Source: BPIH01 sp042408925 (GTDB lineage Bacteria > Chloroflexota > Limnocylindria > Limnocylindrales > CSP1-4). From it: a stretch of 18,336 nucleotides of DNA. The stretch's first letter is position 1. Every line of letters starts with the position of its first letter. The notes beneath the pieces are model-generated. The model was not told where the DNA came from, did no database searches, and was given only the letters and a program-made list of their open reading frames with translations. This document shows positions 1 through 7,867 of this stretch, one piece after another. The position numbers and the translations under genes are program-made. Location of the stretch: NCBI GenBank assembly GCA_042408925.1, contig JBHOQO010000091.1:1-18336 (forward strand), written 5' to 3'.

Positions 1-1695
1 ACGGGCCCCGAGAACCCGGCCGGTTCGGCCGTGAACGTCCTCGCCAAGGCGCCCGGCGAGCTCAAAGAGGCCCACGAGGTGGAGCTGGCGACGACCGCCC
101 GGCCGCTCTTCGACATCGAGGCGTACGTCGAGGACTTCAACACCTCGATCATCCCCGCCTACCGGCGCGGCGTCGCCGACGCCGAGTGGCCGGCCGACGT
201 CGGGATCGCCCGGAGCATCATCCCGCCGGGGACGGCCGCGGTCCGCGACTTCAGCACCCTCGCGCCCCAGATCCCGGACTTCATCGCCGAGCGCTGCGTC
301 GGCTGCATGACCTGCGTGAACGCCTGCCCGGACACGGCGATCCTCGGGATCGCCCTCCCCGAGTCGACGGTCGAGGAGCGGATCACCGCCTTCGCCGCCG
401 AGCAGCCCGAGCCGGCCGTCGCCGAGGCGGGCCTCCGACGCCACTTCGCCCACACGACGAAGTATGCCGAGGTCCCCCGCAAGCAGGGCAAGGAGCCGGC
501 AAAGTTCGGGATCTTCGTCGATCCGGTCCACTGCAAGGGCTGCGCCGAGTGCGTCGCCGTCTGCCACGAGCTCGGCTACGACGCCCTCGTCATGATCGAC
601 AAGGTCGAGGCGGAGCCCGAGACCGGCGAGGCGACCCTCGATCGCTATCGGCGCGACATCGCCTTCTTCCGGTCGCTCCCGCCGACTCCGCCCGAGTATC
701 GGAACGAACGGGCCCTCGCCGACCTCATGCTCGGCGAACACGCCTTCGGCTACGTCGGCGGGGCGGGGTCGTGCGCCGGCTGCGGGGAGGCGACGGCGAT
801 CCGGATGCTCGTCGCGGCGACCCGCCAGATCCACGGCCCCGATTCGATGGGGATCGTCGCGGCGACCGGTTGCAACACCGTCTACGGCAGCACGTACCCC
901 TTCAACCCCTTCCTCGTGCCCTGGACGAACTCGCTCTTCGAGAACGCGCCGACCGTCGCCCTCGGCATCCGAGAGCGCTGGAACCAGGCCGGCCACCCCG
1001 AACGGAAGCTTTGGGTCCTGGGCGGCGACGGGGCGATGTACGACATCGGCTTCCAGTCGCTCTCGCGGATGGTCGCCTCGGGGGCCGACATCAACGTCCT
1101 CGTCCTCGATACCCAGGTCTACTCGAACACCGGCGGCCAGGCCTCGACGGCGTCGTTCGGGGGCCAGATCACAAAGCTCTCCTTCTACGGCAAGGAGCTC
1201 CACGGGCGGCCGGAGCCGCGCAAGGAGCTCGGTCGGATCCTCATGGCCCACGGCAACGTCTACGTCGCCCAGACGACGCCGGCCCACATCAACCACTTCT
1301 ACCGGGCGATCATGGAGGCGAACACCTTCCCCGGCCCGGCCGTCGTCATCGCCTACACGCCCTGCATGCCCGAGCACGGGATCGCCGACGACGCCGCGGC
1401 CCGGCAGGCGAAGCTGGCGGTCGAGTCGCGGGCCTTCCCGCTCTTCACCTACGACCCCCGGCGGGGCCCCTCCATCGCCGAGCGGCTGTCGCTGACCGGC
1501 AACCCGGCGATCAAGGAGGACTGGGCGAAGCTCCCCGACGGGACCGTCGTCGACTTCCTCGCCTTCGCCCGCTCGGAGGGTCGGTTCGCCCAGCACTTCG
1601 GCCCCGACGGGACGCCGACGCCGGAGATCCTCGCCACCCAGGAGGAGCGGCTGGCGAACTGGCGGACGCTCCAGGAGCTCGCCGGCCTCCGCTGA
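1..1695 (+). CDS. nifJ: Pyruvate:ferredoxin oxidoreductase, C-terminal part (ferredoxin + TPP domains), 5'-partial
   Basis: It oxidises pyruvate (or a related 2-oxoacid) to acyl-CoA and CO2 and passes the electrons to ferredoxin in the cytoplasm. The frame is open to the window edge. A GTG at 31 is the first possible start but has no Shine-Dalgarno sequence, so the gene most likely continues upstream into the alpha/gamma domains of a NifJ-type chain (usually near 1200 residues). Counted from that GTG, two [4Fe-4S] motifs are intact: C89/C92/C95/C99 and C168/C171/C174/C178. The TPP-binding part follows, with GDG at 332-334 and NTGGQ at 366-370. C248, C251, C281 and C445 match the four ligands of the cluster next to TPP. 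The C-terminal end looks complete. A separate beta subunit fused to a ferredoxin domain is the alternative to one long chain. Pyruvate as substrate is inferred from NifJ similarity. The stop lies 74 bp from a convergent lipoprotein gene. Confidence 0.9.
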   Translation, partial: TGPENPAGSAVNVLAKAPGELKEAHEVELATTARPLFDIEAYVEDFNTSIIPAYRRGVADAEWPADVGIARSIIPPGTAAVRDFSTLAPQIPDFIAERCVGCMTCVNACPDTAILGIALPESTVEERITAFAAEQPEPAVAEAGLRRHFAHTTKYAEVPRKQGKEPAKFGIFVDPVHCKGCAECVAVCHELGYDALVMIDKVEAEPETGEATLDRYRRDIAFFRSLPPTPPEYRNERALADLMLGEHAFGYVGGAGSCAGCGEATAIRMLVAATRQIHGPDSMGIVAATGCNTVYGSTYPFNPFLVPWTNSLFENAPTVALGIRERWNQAGHPERKLWVLGGDGAMYDIGFQSLSRMVASGADINVLVLDTQVYSNTGGQASTASFGGQITKLSFYGKELHGRPEPRKELGRILMAHGNVYVAQTTPAHINHFYRAIMEANTFPGPAVVIAYTPCMPEHGIADDAAARQAKLAVESRAFPLFTYDPRRGPSIAERLSLTGNPAIKEDWAKLPDGTVVDFLAFARSEGRFAQHFGPDGTPTPEILATQEERLANWRTLQELAGLR

Positions 1696-1769
1696 GGGAG
1701 TGGGGCGCCGGGGAAGCCGTCGACCGTCGCGCGCTCGGCGCCCGCTCGTCGGTTCGGGGCCGTTCGTTC

Positions 1770-2240
1770 TTAGTCGTTCGCCGTCGACGTCGGGAGCGGG
1801 TACCCGGGCGGGATCGAGCCGTCGTAGCGGAAGGCGCCGATCCCCTCGCCGGCGACGTAGTTGACGGCGACGAGGCGGTACTCGCCGCTTGGCAACTGGA
1901 AGATGACGGTGCCCCGGAAGTTCGGGCTCGCGACCGGGTAGTGCTGCTCGATGGGCGGGCCGAACCAGGCCGCCACCGGCTGCTCGCGGCTGCCGAGAGC
2001 CTCGAGGGCGGCCGCCAGGATCCGGTCGCAGAGGTCGGGCGGCAACGGGGTGCAGTGGACCGGGAACGGCGTCGGGCTCGGGCTCGGGCTCGGCGACGGG
2101 GCCGTCGGCGGAGGGAGCGATCCGGAGGCCGTCGGCGAAAGGGACGGCTGGGGGAACCCGCAGGCGGCGAGAACGGCCGCGGCGGCGAGGAGCCCGCTGA
2201 TCGCGGCCCTGGCGCCGGGCTTCCGGCCGCCGGCCGCCAT
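1770..2240 (-). CDS. Putative lipoprotein of unknown function
   Basis: It encodes a 156-residue protein with a short basic N-terminus, a hydrophobic stretch and a lipobox (LAAC, Cys27), so it is predicted to be exported and lipid-anchored. Residues 28-60 form a Pro/Ser/Thr-rich linker that includes a run of Ser-Pro repeats, encoded by tandem ggctcg-type hexamers around 2070-2095. A compact domain follows, with two Cys (at CTPLPPDLC) and a segment with alternating hydrophobic residues (GTVIFQLPSGEYRLVAVNYV). I do not recognise the family. The ATG at 2240 was chosen because it sits directly before the signal peptide; the open frame extends further upstream but would bury it. It follows the next lipoprotein gene by 32 bp on the same strand and is probably cotranscribed with it. 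Confidence 0.65.
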   Translation of the reverse strand: MAAGGRKPGARAAISGLLAAAAVLAACGFPQPSLSPTASGSLPPPTAPSPSPSPSPTPFPVHCTPLPPDLCDRILAAALEALGSREQPVAAWFGPPIEQHYPVASPNFRGTVIFQLPSGEYRLVAVNYVAGEGIGAFRYDGSIPPGYPLPTSTAND

Positions 2241-2272
2241 GGAGCCTGCCGGAAGATCCGACCGGCCGAGCA

Positions 2273-2824
2273 CTATGGGGTCAGGGTCGGCAGCGCGAGG
2301 GGTGGGTCCGTCGACGTGAGCGGGTGGCTCACGCTGTCTCCACGTCCGTAGTCCCCGGTCATGAATAGGAGCGGCTCCCCGTCGATGACGACGCACGTCG
2401 GGTCCTCCGCCCAAATGGTTCGAATCGTGAAGCGTCCGCTGTACGTGACGACCCAGGCCGGTTCGTCCACCTGAATCTCCGGCTCCTTTCCGGTCAGACG
2501 GACGTACTTCGGCAGATCCCGAGCCTTCGAGACCTTTGCCATACCACTGACGAGGGTCGGATCGAGACCGCAGAGCTCGAGGACGGCCTGGGCCTCGGGA
2601 CCCGGATTCGACCGCGAGATCGGTGTCAGGCTCGGATCAACGGGTCGACTCGGGGCCGGCGTTCCGGAGGGAGGCGGGGTCTCGGTGGCGAGGGACGCCG
2701 GCGCATCGGGTCCGACGGCGCTCGCCTCGGACGAGGCGGGGCGGCCGGCGACTGGGGCCACACAACCGCCGACGAAGACGACAGCCGCGAGGACGAAGGT
2801 GGTGGGTCTGGCGTGGACGTTCAT
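2273..2824 (-). CDS. Putative lipoprotein of unknown function
   Basis: It encodes a 183-residue protein with an N-terminal signal sequence and lipobox (VGGC, Cys21). A low-complexity Ala/Pro/Ser/Thr linker to about residue 75 leads into a C-terminal domain with two Cys (at LELCGLD and DPTCVVIDG). The architecture is that of a surface-tethered small domain; I do not recognise the family. The ATG at 2824 overlaps the stop of the upstream secreted-protein gene as ATGA, so the two are probably translationally coupled and may act together at the cell surface. No clear Shine-Dalgarno precedes the ATG, which fits coupling. Third codon positions are less extreme here than in the metabolic genes. Confidence 0.65.
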   Translation of the reverse strand: MNVHARPTTFVLAAVVFVGGCVAPVAGRPASSEASAVGPDAPASLATETPPPSGTPAPSRPVDPSLTPISRSNPGPEAQAVLELCGLDPTLVSGMAKVSKARDLPKYVRLTGKEPEIQVDEPAWVVTYSGRFTIRTIWAEDPTCVVIDGEPLLFMTGDYGRGDSVSHPLTSTDPPLALPTLTP

Positions 2825-3651
2825 GGCTGTCGCGAGTCCCAGCTGTACCAGGAGTCGTGGAGGTTGGAGGCGACCTTGCAGCGCTGGGTTGAGAGGTCGT
2901 GCACGTCGCAGAGCTGGTTGTACGGTCGCCAGAGGGAGTGACTCGCTCCAGCTGCGTCGTACCAGGTGACACTCGAGATGAACTGGCTGTCGCTTACCGA
3001 GCCCCCGGATTGGCTGTTCGGATCCTGGACCTCGTTCATGTACTGGGCGCCGTCGACGCCATCGTCGGCCTGGGGCTCGGAGGTCCAGCAGGTCTCGAGG
3101 TAGAACGCCCCTTTGCGGTTCTGCTCGACTCCGGCGATCGAGGCGATGTAATACGCTCCGCTCTTTCGGACGGCGTACCAGTAGCTCGCGTCGTATGCAT
3201 TCCCTAGCGGCGCCTTCTGTGGGATCGGAGGCACCTCAGCGCCGCAATTCGGGCCGCTCATGCGGCCGTACGCATAGAAGTAATAGGGAACGTTGTCTTG
3301 ACCAGAAGGGCAACTGCTGGCTGCCCCATTCGAGCACTTGTCGATCCCGACCTGGTAGGTGTTGTATCCGTACCGGTCGTTCGAGTCGCTTCCCACGACG
3401 GCCACCCAAACCGAGGAGAAGACCGGCTCTCCGGCCGCCGGCCGGGTGCAGAGAACCGGGTTCGCGAACTCGATCTTGCCCCGCGCGCCGGTCATCCTCG
3501 TGGGCCCCTCGATCATTCCCGCGAAGGCGCTACGAATGTTGTCGATCCCGTCGCATGGCCCACTCCAGGCGACGACCGCTCCTGGCCCGGGCACGACGAC
3601 CGCCCACCAAAGCATTGCCAGGATCGTCAACGTACCGAGGACTCGCTTCAC
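2821..3651 (-). CDS. Secreted Cys-containing protein of unknown function
   Basis: It encodes about 276 residues from a GTG at 3651, which places a basic residue pair just before a hydrophobic signal segment (LGTLTILAMLWWAVVV). An in-frame TTG at 3690 would add 13 residues and is the alternative start. The mature part is rich in Tyr, Ser, Asn and Gly and has several Cys, which suggests disulfides in an extracytoplasmic domain. The codon choice is varied (many A/T third positions), unlike the flanking metabolic genes. The 3' end overlaps the following lipoprotein start by four bases (ATGA), so the three genes from 3651 to 1770 form a likely operon for exported proteins. I do not recognise the family and see no catalytic motif. 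Confidence 0.6.
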   Translation of the reverse strand: MKRVLGTLTILAMLWWAVVVPGPGAVVAWSGPCDGIDNIRSAFAGMIEGPTRMTGARGKIEFANPVLCTRPAAGEPVFSSVWVAVVGSDSNDRYGYNTYQVGIDKCSNGAASSCPSGQDNVPYYFYAYGRMSGPNCGAEVPPIPQKAPLGNAYDASYWYAVRKSGAYYIASIAGVEQNRKGAFYLETCWTSEPQADDGVDGAQYMNEVQDPNSQSGGSVSDSQFISSVTWYDAAGASHSLWRPYNQLCDVHDLSTQRCKVASNLHDSWYSWDSRQP

Positions 3652-4258
3652 GTGTTGGCTGAGCCTACGCCCTGAGTGTGGTGCCCACAAGTCCGTAGTT
3701 CCACGGCATCCTCCGGCCGCTCGGACACCTCGAAGCGTTGCCCGCGCCGGCCGCCGTGGCGCCCCGCAGCCCGGAGCGTCGACCTACGATCACCGACCCT
3801 TGGGTGCCGGCTACGGGATCCGGAGGACCCGGACCGGATCGCGCGTCGCGGCAGCGACGGCCGGACCGATCGATCCTGCCACGAGGCAGAGTCCGGCCAG
3901 GACCCCGACCGCGATCGGAAACGCCGGCTCGGGCAAGCGGCCGAGGCGCGAGCCTACGTACATCGTGCCGGAGGCCGTGCCCGCGATGTGGCAGCCAGGG
4001 CGGTTGCGATGACGAGAACGGCGACGACGAGGGTTCGATCCCGGCTAACGCCCGTCATGGATCGCGCCCGAACCGCCTGGAGGGGCTCGCTCTTCGACCG
4101 TGACGGCGTCGATCACCTCGGCGCCGTGCAGGCTCGGGATTCTGCTCCTCGGCAAGTCTGCGTCACACAAACCAGCGCTGAATAGTCGTAGTTTCCCGAA
4201 GGGCCCAGTGGGCCGCCGGCTCTGGCCGTTCGGTTGCGGCCTGGAGGTTCTGATCGCG
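3652..4258. other. 607-bp stretch with no confident gene
   Basis: This lies between the divergent starts of the secreted-protein gene (-) and the LuxR-type regulator (+). Open frames on the plus strand here are Arg/Pro/Ser-rich and look like chance products of high GC. The only protein-like signal is a membrane-protein-like remnant on the minus strand at about 3811-4056, listed separately. The promoters of both flanking genes must lie within it, but I could not pick convincing -35/-10 boxes. Confidence 0.5.
3811..4056 (-). pseudogene. Possible decayed ABC-transporter permease (FtsX/MacB-like) remnant
   Basis: A 50-codon minus-strand frame from ATG 3963 to stop 3811 encodes one clear hydrophobic helix (PIAVGVLAGLCLVAGSIG). 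It is followed by AVAAATRDPVRVLR, which resembles the DPxxALR tail of FtsX/MacB permeases. Just upstream in a different frame, ATG 4056 begins a stretch with a second hydrophobic segment (TLVVAVLVIATALAAT) that runs out after 34 codons. Two helix-like segments in adjacent frames suggest a frameshifted C-terminal relic. No Shine-Dalgarno and no ATPase partner are visible. The resemblance is short and could be chance, so this is tentative. Confidence 0.25.
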
Positions 4259-4957
4259 ATGCGGGGACGACATCGCGCCCGGTATGGGCGGCTCGAACCC
4301 GAGCACGCGCGACACATCGCGCGCGATCCTGCCCACCCCAGCCTGCGCTACCTGATCGTTCATCCGCTTCCCGTCGTCCGCCGCGGCTTGGCGAGCATCC
4401 TCTCGGCGATGGGGTCGGGGGCGGTCGGTGAGGCGTCGACGGCTGCGCAGACCCGCGACTGGCTCGCCGGCCACCCAGTCGACGTCGTGCTGGTTGCGTC
4501 CGTTCTCGCCGACGGCTGGGGGCTCGACCTCATCGGCATGCGCGATCGTCGCGGACACGCTCCAATCTGGGTCGTCTTCTCTGCGAGCGGCGGCAGGGGC
4601 CTCGTCGCCGAGGCGCTCCGGCGCGGCGCGGCGGGACTCATCGTCGCCTCGGCCGAGGTCGACGAGATCGCGCGCGTCGTCGGGACGGCGAGCCGTGGCG
4701 AGACCGCCTTCACCCCGTGCCAGCTCGCTGCGGCCCGGGAAACAGCCGAGCGGCACCTCAGTCCACGCGAGCGGGGTGTCGTTCGGCTGCTGGCAGCAGG
4801 GCAATCGAACGACGAGATCGCGGCGGCGTTCGGGGTCAGCCGCCGGACGATCGAGACGTACCTAACCCGGCTCTACCGTCGGTTCGAGGTGAGCTCCCGG
4901 ATCGAGCTCGTGAACCGGCTCCGCGCCGACGGGCTCCTGGAGGACATCGATCTGTAG
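4259..4957 (+). CDS. LuxR/NarL-type regulator with degenerate receiver domain
   Basis: It encodes a 232-residue DNA-binding regulator. Residues about 29-145 have the layout of a NarL-type receiver. Residues 166-227 are a GerE/LuxR helix-turn-helix (LSPRERGVVRLLAAG, then SNDEIAAAFGVSRRTIETYL). The usual DD pair after strand 1 is His-Pro (LIVHPLPVVRRG), the phosphoacceptor Asp is Ala80 (VVLVASVLADGWG), and the conserved Lys near the end of the receiver is Ala130. It therefore probably cannot be phosphorylated and would be a pseudo-receiver acting constitutively or by another signal. ATG 4259 was chosen because GGAGG lies at 4243-4247; an in-frame ATG at 4100 would add an unlikely extension. No histidine kinase gene is adjacent, so its targets are unknown. 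Confidence 0.85.
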   Translation: MRGRHRARYGRLEPEHARHIARDPAHPSLRYLIVHPLPVVRRGLASILSAMGSGAVGEASTAAQTRDWLAGHPVDVVLVASVLADGWGLDLIGMRDRRGHAPIWVVFSASGGRGLVAEALRRGAAGLIVASAEVDEIARVVGTASRGETAFTPCQLAAARETAERHLSPRERGVVRLLAAGQSNDEIAAAFGVSRRTIETYLTRLYRRFEVSSRIELVNRLRADGLLEDIDL

Positions 4958-4961
4958 CGGC

Positions 4962-4982
4962 GGTGGGGTCGCCTGCCCCGCC
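4962..4982. terminator. Possible hairpin terminator between convergent genes
   Basis: GGTGGGG (4962-4968) can pair with CCCCGCC (4976-4982) with one G-T wobble across a 7-base loop. It sits in the 44-bp gap between the stops of the LuxR-type gene (+) and the HepT-like gene (-). No run of T follows, so its use as an intrinsic terminator is uncertain. Confidence 0.3.
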
Positions 4983-5001
4983 TTGAACACGCGCTGTTTC
5001 G

Positions 5002-5418
5002 TCAGGCGTCGGTCGTTTCGATCTCGGCCACGATCGCGGCGAACCGCTTGATGGGGCCGAGTCCATCGAGGGTCTCGGCCGCCCGACGCAGGTCGAGGGC
5101 GACGTACTCGTGGACGAGGACGTTCCGAAAGCCGGGAAGGGGCTCGAGTTTCCTTACGAGATCGCTCGGAAACCTGGGGTCGCGACCGAGGCTGCGGATC
5201 GCCTCGGTATAGTCCTCGAACCGGTCTCCCCGGCGGGCCGCCAGTTCGCCGGCGATGTCGATGACGAGCTGACAGACCATGAGGAGCGAAAACAGGACGT
5301 CGTTGTGGAGAGAGAGGTCGGCGGCGAGCACGTCCGCGCTGGCGACTCTGGGCCGGATGGCGTCGAGATGATCGAGATGCCGCCGCAACTCCGCGAGGCG
5401 CTCGGTCAGGTACGTCAT
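5002..5418 (-). CDS. hepT: HepT-like HEPN-domain ribonuclease toxin
   Basis: It encodes 138 residues of a mostly helical HEPN protein of the DUF86/HepT family. In characterised members the homodimer is an RNase, with active site R-x4-H-x-Y. That motif is present as RNVLVHEY (R98, H103, Y105), so the toxin looks catalytically intact. The Tyr is the residue that MntA antitoxins AMPylate in the studied system. Its ATG overlaps the stop of the upstream nucleotidyltransferase gene (ATGA at 5415-5418), which gives tight translational coupling. Length is normal for the family. Cytoplasmic function as a toxin is inferred from family and pairing; abortive-infection or plasmid-stability roles are known for relatives but not shown here. 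Confidence 0.85.
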   Translation of the reverse strand: MTYLTERLAELRRHLDHLDAIRPRVASADVLAADLSLHNDVLFSLLMVCQLVIDIAGELAARRGDRFEDYTEAIRSLGRDPRFPSDLVRKLEPLPGFRNVLVHEYVALDLRRAAETLDGLGPIKRFAAIVAEIETTDA

Positions 5419-5864
5419 CGCGTCATCGCTCGAAGCTTCGCAGCCCGGGCTCGACGGAGGAAGGGCTCCAGATCCGCAGCCCGAAGCTGGATGTCGCGCC
5501 GAAAGGCGCGCTCGATGGCTGGATCGGAGCAGTAGATCCGTCGACCGCGGGTTACGATCCGGCTGGCCAACCCGGGCGGCGCGTCGTTCAGCACGACGAC
5601 GTCGACGGCGTTCGTTCGAAGCTCGGCGATGAGGGCCGACGTGAGCAGGACGCGCGCCTCGAAGCGTTCGCGATCCGAGCCGGCGCGCCCCCAGTCGAGG
5701 AGGACGGCAAGATCGATGTCGCTCTCCCGGTGGGCTCGGCCTTCGGCCCGACTCCCGAAGAGGTAGGCGGCGACGATCGGGACGCCGAGCCTGGAGGCGG
5801 CCCGTTCGACGGCTGCCCCGAGCAACTGCTCGTCGAGGTCCGGAGCATGATCAGATGTGGTCAC
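5415..5864 (-). CDS. mntA: MntA-like minimal nucleotidyltransferase antitoxin
   Basis: It encodes a 149-residue minimal nucleotidyltransferase of the pol-beta superfamily. The signature GS-x10-D-x-D is exact (G37, S38, D49, D51), and a third carboxylate is at D88 (NAVDVVVLN). Characterised MntA proteins neutralise HepT by transferring AMP onto the Tyr of its R-x4-H-x-Y motif. The start is a GTG at 5864 without a strong Shine-Dalgarno. The gene lies upstream of and overlaps the HepT gene, so antitoxin is translated first; in the Shewanella prototype the order is the reverse. The C-terminal 35 residues are Arg-rich and helical. Confidence 0.85.
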   Translation of the reverse strand: MTTSDHAPDLDEQLLGAAVERAASRLGVPIVAAYLFGSRAEGRAHRESDIDLAVLLDWGRAGSDRERFEARVLLTSALIAELRTNAVDVVVLNDAPPGLASRIVTRGRRIYCSDPAIERAFRRDIQLRAADLEPFLRRARAAKLRAMTR

Positions 5865-5977
5865 AGCGCCAGCGTATCAGTAGGACCGGGCGGCGGCTGT
5901 GGGCCGAGAAGAGCCGATCCGAGATGGAGAACGCGGGCGTCCGCTCGGCCGGCCAAGCTACCCTTCGGGTCGTGGAC

Positions 5978-6751
5978 ATGCAGGAGCGACACGAACCCCT
6001 CTCCGCGCCGCACCCGGAAGGAGCGGCCGACCCGACCGAGGCCGCCGACCGAGCGTCTGCCCGGGGGTTCGACCTGCGACGGTACGAGGCACTGACCTTC
6101 GACTGCTACGGAACCCTCATCGACTGGGAGGCGGGGATCCTCGCCGCCGCCCGACCGATCCTCGCCCGGCACGGCGTCTCGCTCCCCGACGAGGCGCTCC
6201 TCGAACGGTACGCGGCGGCCGAAGCGGGGCTCGAGGCCGGACCGTACCGGCCCTACCGGGAGGTCCTCGGGGCGAGCCTCGCGGCGGTCGCGGCGGACCT
6301 CGGGGTCGCCCTCGACCCGGGGGAGCGCGCGGCCTTCGGCGCCTCGGTCGCCGACTGGCCGCCGTTCCCCGATTCGGTCGCCGCCCTCGCCGCCCTCCGA
6401 ACGCGGTTCCGCCTCGGCGTCGTGACGAACTGCGACGCCGACCTCTTCGCCGCCTCGAACGCCAGGCTCGGCGCTCCCTTCGACTGGATCGTCACCGCCG
6501 AGGAGGCCCGAGCCTACAAGCCGAGCCTCCGCCCCTTCGAGCTGGCCCTGGCCCGGATCGGGCTCCCCGCCGAGCGCGTCCTCCACGTCGCCCAGAGCCT
6601 CTACCACGACCACGTCCCGGCGAAGCGGCTCGGCCTGGCGACGGTCTGGGTGAACCGCCGCCACGACCGGCCGGGCTGGGGCGCGACGCCCCCGGCCGAG
6701 GCGAGGCCCGATCTCGTCGTCCCGGACCTGGCGTCGCTCGCCCGCCTCTGA
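5978..6751 (+). CDS. HAD-superfamily hydrolase, haloacid dehalogenase type II-like
   Basis: It encodes 257 residues from ATG 5978, with all HAD motifs. Motif I is FDCYGTLID with nucleophile Asp42, motif II is VVTN (T150), motif III is K181 (YKPS), and motif IV lies around Asp211 (SLYHDHVPAKRLG). The helical cap between motifs I and II (about residues 55-130) and the tail GLATVWVNRR resemble type II (S)-2-haloacid dehalogenases. Many such proteins act on other phosphorylated or halogenated small molecules, so the substrate is unknown. The start is uncertain: no clear Shine-Dalgarno is seen, in-frame starts exist upstream (GTG 5972, ATG 5924), and the first 30 residues are low complexity. It ends 9 bp from the convergent antiporter gene. 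Confidence 0.8.
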   Translation: MQERHEPLSAPHPEGAADPTEAADRASARGFDLRRYEALTFDCYGTLIDWEAGILAAARPILARHGVSLPDEALLERYAAAEAGLEAGPYRPYREVLGASLAAVAADLGVALDPGERAAFGASVADWPPFPDSVAALAALRTRFRLGVVTNCDADLFAASNARLGAPFDWIVTAEEARAYKPSLRPFELALARIGLPAERVLHVAQSLYHDHVPAKRLGLATVWVNRRHDRPGWGATPPAEARPDLVVPDLASLARL

Positions 6752-6760
6752 CCCGGAGCC

Positions 6761-7867
6761 TCACCCCGGCCGGGTCGCCGTCCAGACGAAGCCGGCGAGG
6801 ACCCCGTACGAGACGAGGAGGAGGACCGCGTCGGGCTCGAGGCGTCGGAGGCGGGTCTCGGCGCCGTGGACGATCGCGGTGAGGGCGAGCGCCATGAGGA
6901 AGATCGCCCCGACCCCGGCGACCGCCTGACCCGGGCTGACGACATCGAGGATCGGCCCCCGGGTATAGGCTACGTCGGCGGCGAGGAGGGCGAGCATGTT
7001 GAAGGCGTTGCTCCCGAAGAGGTTGCCGACGGCGAGATCGTGGGCTCCGATCCGGACCGCGGCGAGCGAGGCGACGAGCTCGGGTGCCGACGTCGTGGCG
7101 GCGACGAGGAACGTCCCCACGAAGGTCTGCCCGAGGCCGCTCGCCGCCGCCAGCTCGCCCGCCGAGACGGCGAGGAGCGGTGCCGCGACGAGGACGACGA
7201 GGCTGGCCCCGGCGAAGCGGGCGGCGATGGCGCCGAGGGGTTGGCGTCCGCCCCCTGCCGACCAGCCCGTCGGGAGGAGGAGCTCGTCGCCGGGAGCGAC
7301 CTCGGCCGTCGCCGGCGTCGGAGCCCGCGAAGCGCTCCGCTGGGTGGCCGGCTCGATCGTCGGCTCCGGTCGCTCGCTCGCCCGTCCGGGCCGGGTCCGC
7401 CGGATCCAGGCCATCGCCGCGACGTAGAGGGCGACGATGAGGAGCGGCTCCGAGCCGATCCAGCCGACCGCGAGGCTCGGCCGGACCAGGATGCCGAGGA
7501 GGGCGATCGCCGTCAGGCCAATGGCGATCGAGGCGACCCGGGCGTGGCCGAGGCCGACCCGTGGCCAGACCCGGCGGCGGTGGACGAGGTCGAGGAGCCC
7601 GAGGATCGCCATGTTCGCCATGCTGCTCCCGAACATGTCGCCGACGGCGATGTCGGGGTTCCCGGCGATCGCGGCGCTCACGTCGGTCGCAACCTCGGGG
7701 AGGGAAGTCGCTCCGGCGAGGAGGAGGCTGCCGACGAACAGGCCGCCGAGGCCGGTCCGCTCGGCGATCTCGTCGCCGTCCCGCGCCAGCTCGATCCCGG
7801 CCCCGACGACGACGAGGCCCGAGAGGACGAAGAGGGCGAGCCAGACGATGAGCGGAACGTCGGTCAT
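6761..7867 (-). CDS. CaCA-family calcium/cation antiporter (YrbG-like)
   Basis: It encodes a 368-residue inner-membrane protein with about ten hydrophobic segments in two homologous halves. The alpha-repeats are clear: GATSLPE (52-58) with GDMFGSSMAN (76-85) in the first half, and ATTSAPE (257-263) with GNLFGSNAFN (281-290) in the second. These hold the ion-binding acidic residues (E58, E263) of the Na+/Ca2+ exchanger family, so it should exchange Ca2+ or another cation for Na+ or H+. A hydrophilic loop at about residues 156-212 separates the halves and is longer than in minimal bacterial members. ATG 7867 has GGAGG just upstream on the minus strand. It diverges from the small gene at 8265. 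Confidence 0.9.
   Translation of the reverse strand: MTDVPLIVWLALFVLSGLVVVGAGIELARDGDEIAERTGLGGLFVGSLLLAGATSLPEVATDVSAAIAGNPDIAVGDMFGSSMANMAILGLLDLVHRRRVWPRVGLGHARVASIAIGLTAIALLGILVRPSLAVGWIGSEPLLIVALYVAAMAWIRRTRPGRASERPEPTIEPATQRSASRAPTPATAEVAPGDELLLPTGWSAGGGRQPLGAIAARFAGASLVVLVAAPLLAVSAGELAAASGLGQTFVGTFLVAATTSAPELVASLAAVRIGAHDLAVGNLFGSNAFNMLALLAADVAYTRGPILDVVSPGQAVAGVGAIFLMALALTAIVHGAETRLRRLEPDAVLLLVSYGVLAGFVWTATRPG

Noticed and set aside
186..2351. Long open frame (721 codons) on the plus strand overlapping the oxidoreductase gene
   Set aside because: It is dominated by Arg, Pro, Gly and Asp and lies out of frame with a gene that has complete family motifs; it is a by-product of high GC.
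3676..4185. Plus-strand open frame of 169 codons in the gene-poor stretch
   Set aside because: Arg/Ser/Asp-rich without hydrophobic core segments; no ribosome-binding site at a sensible distance.
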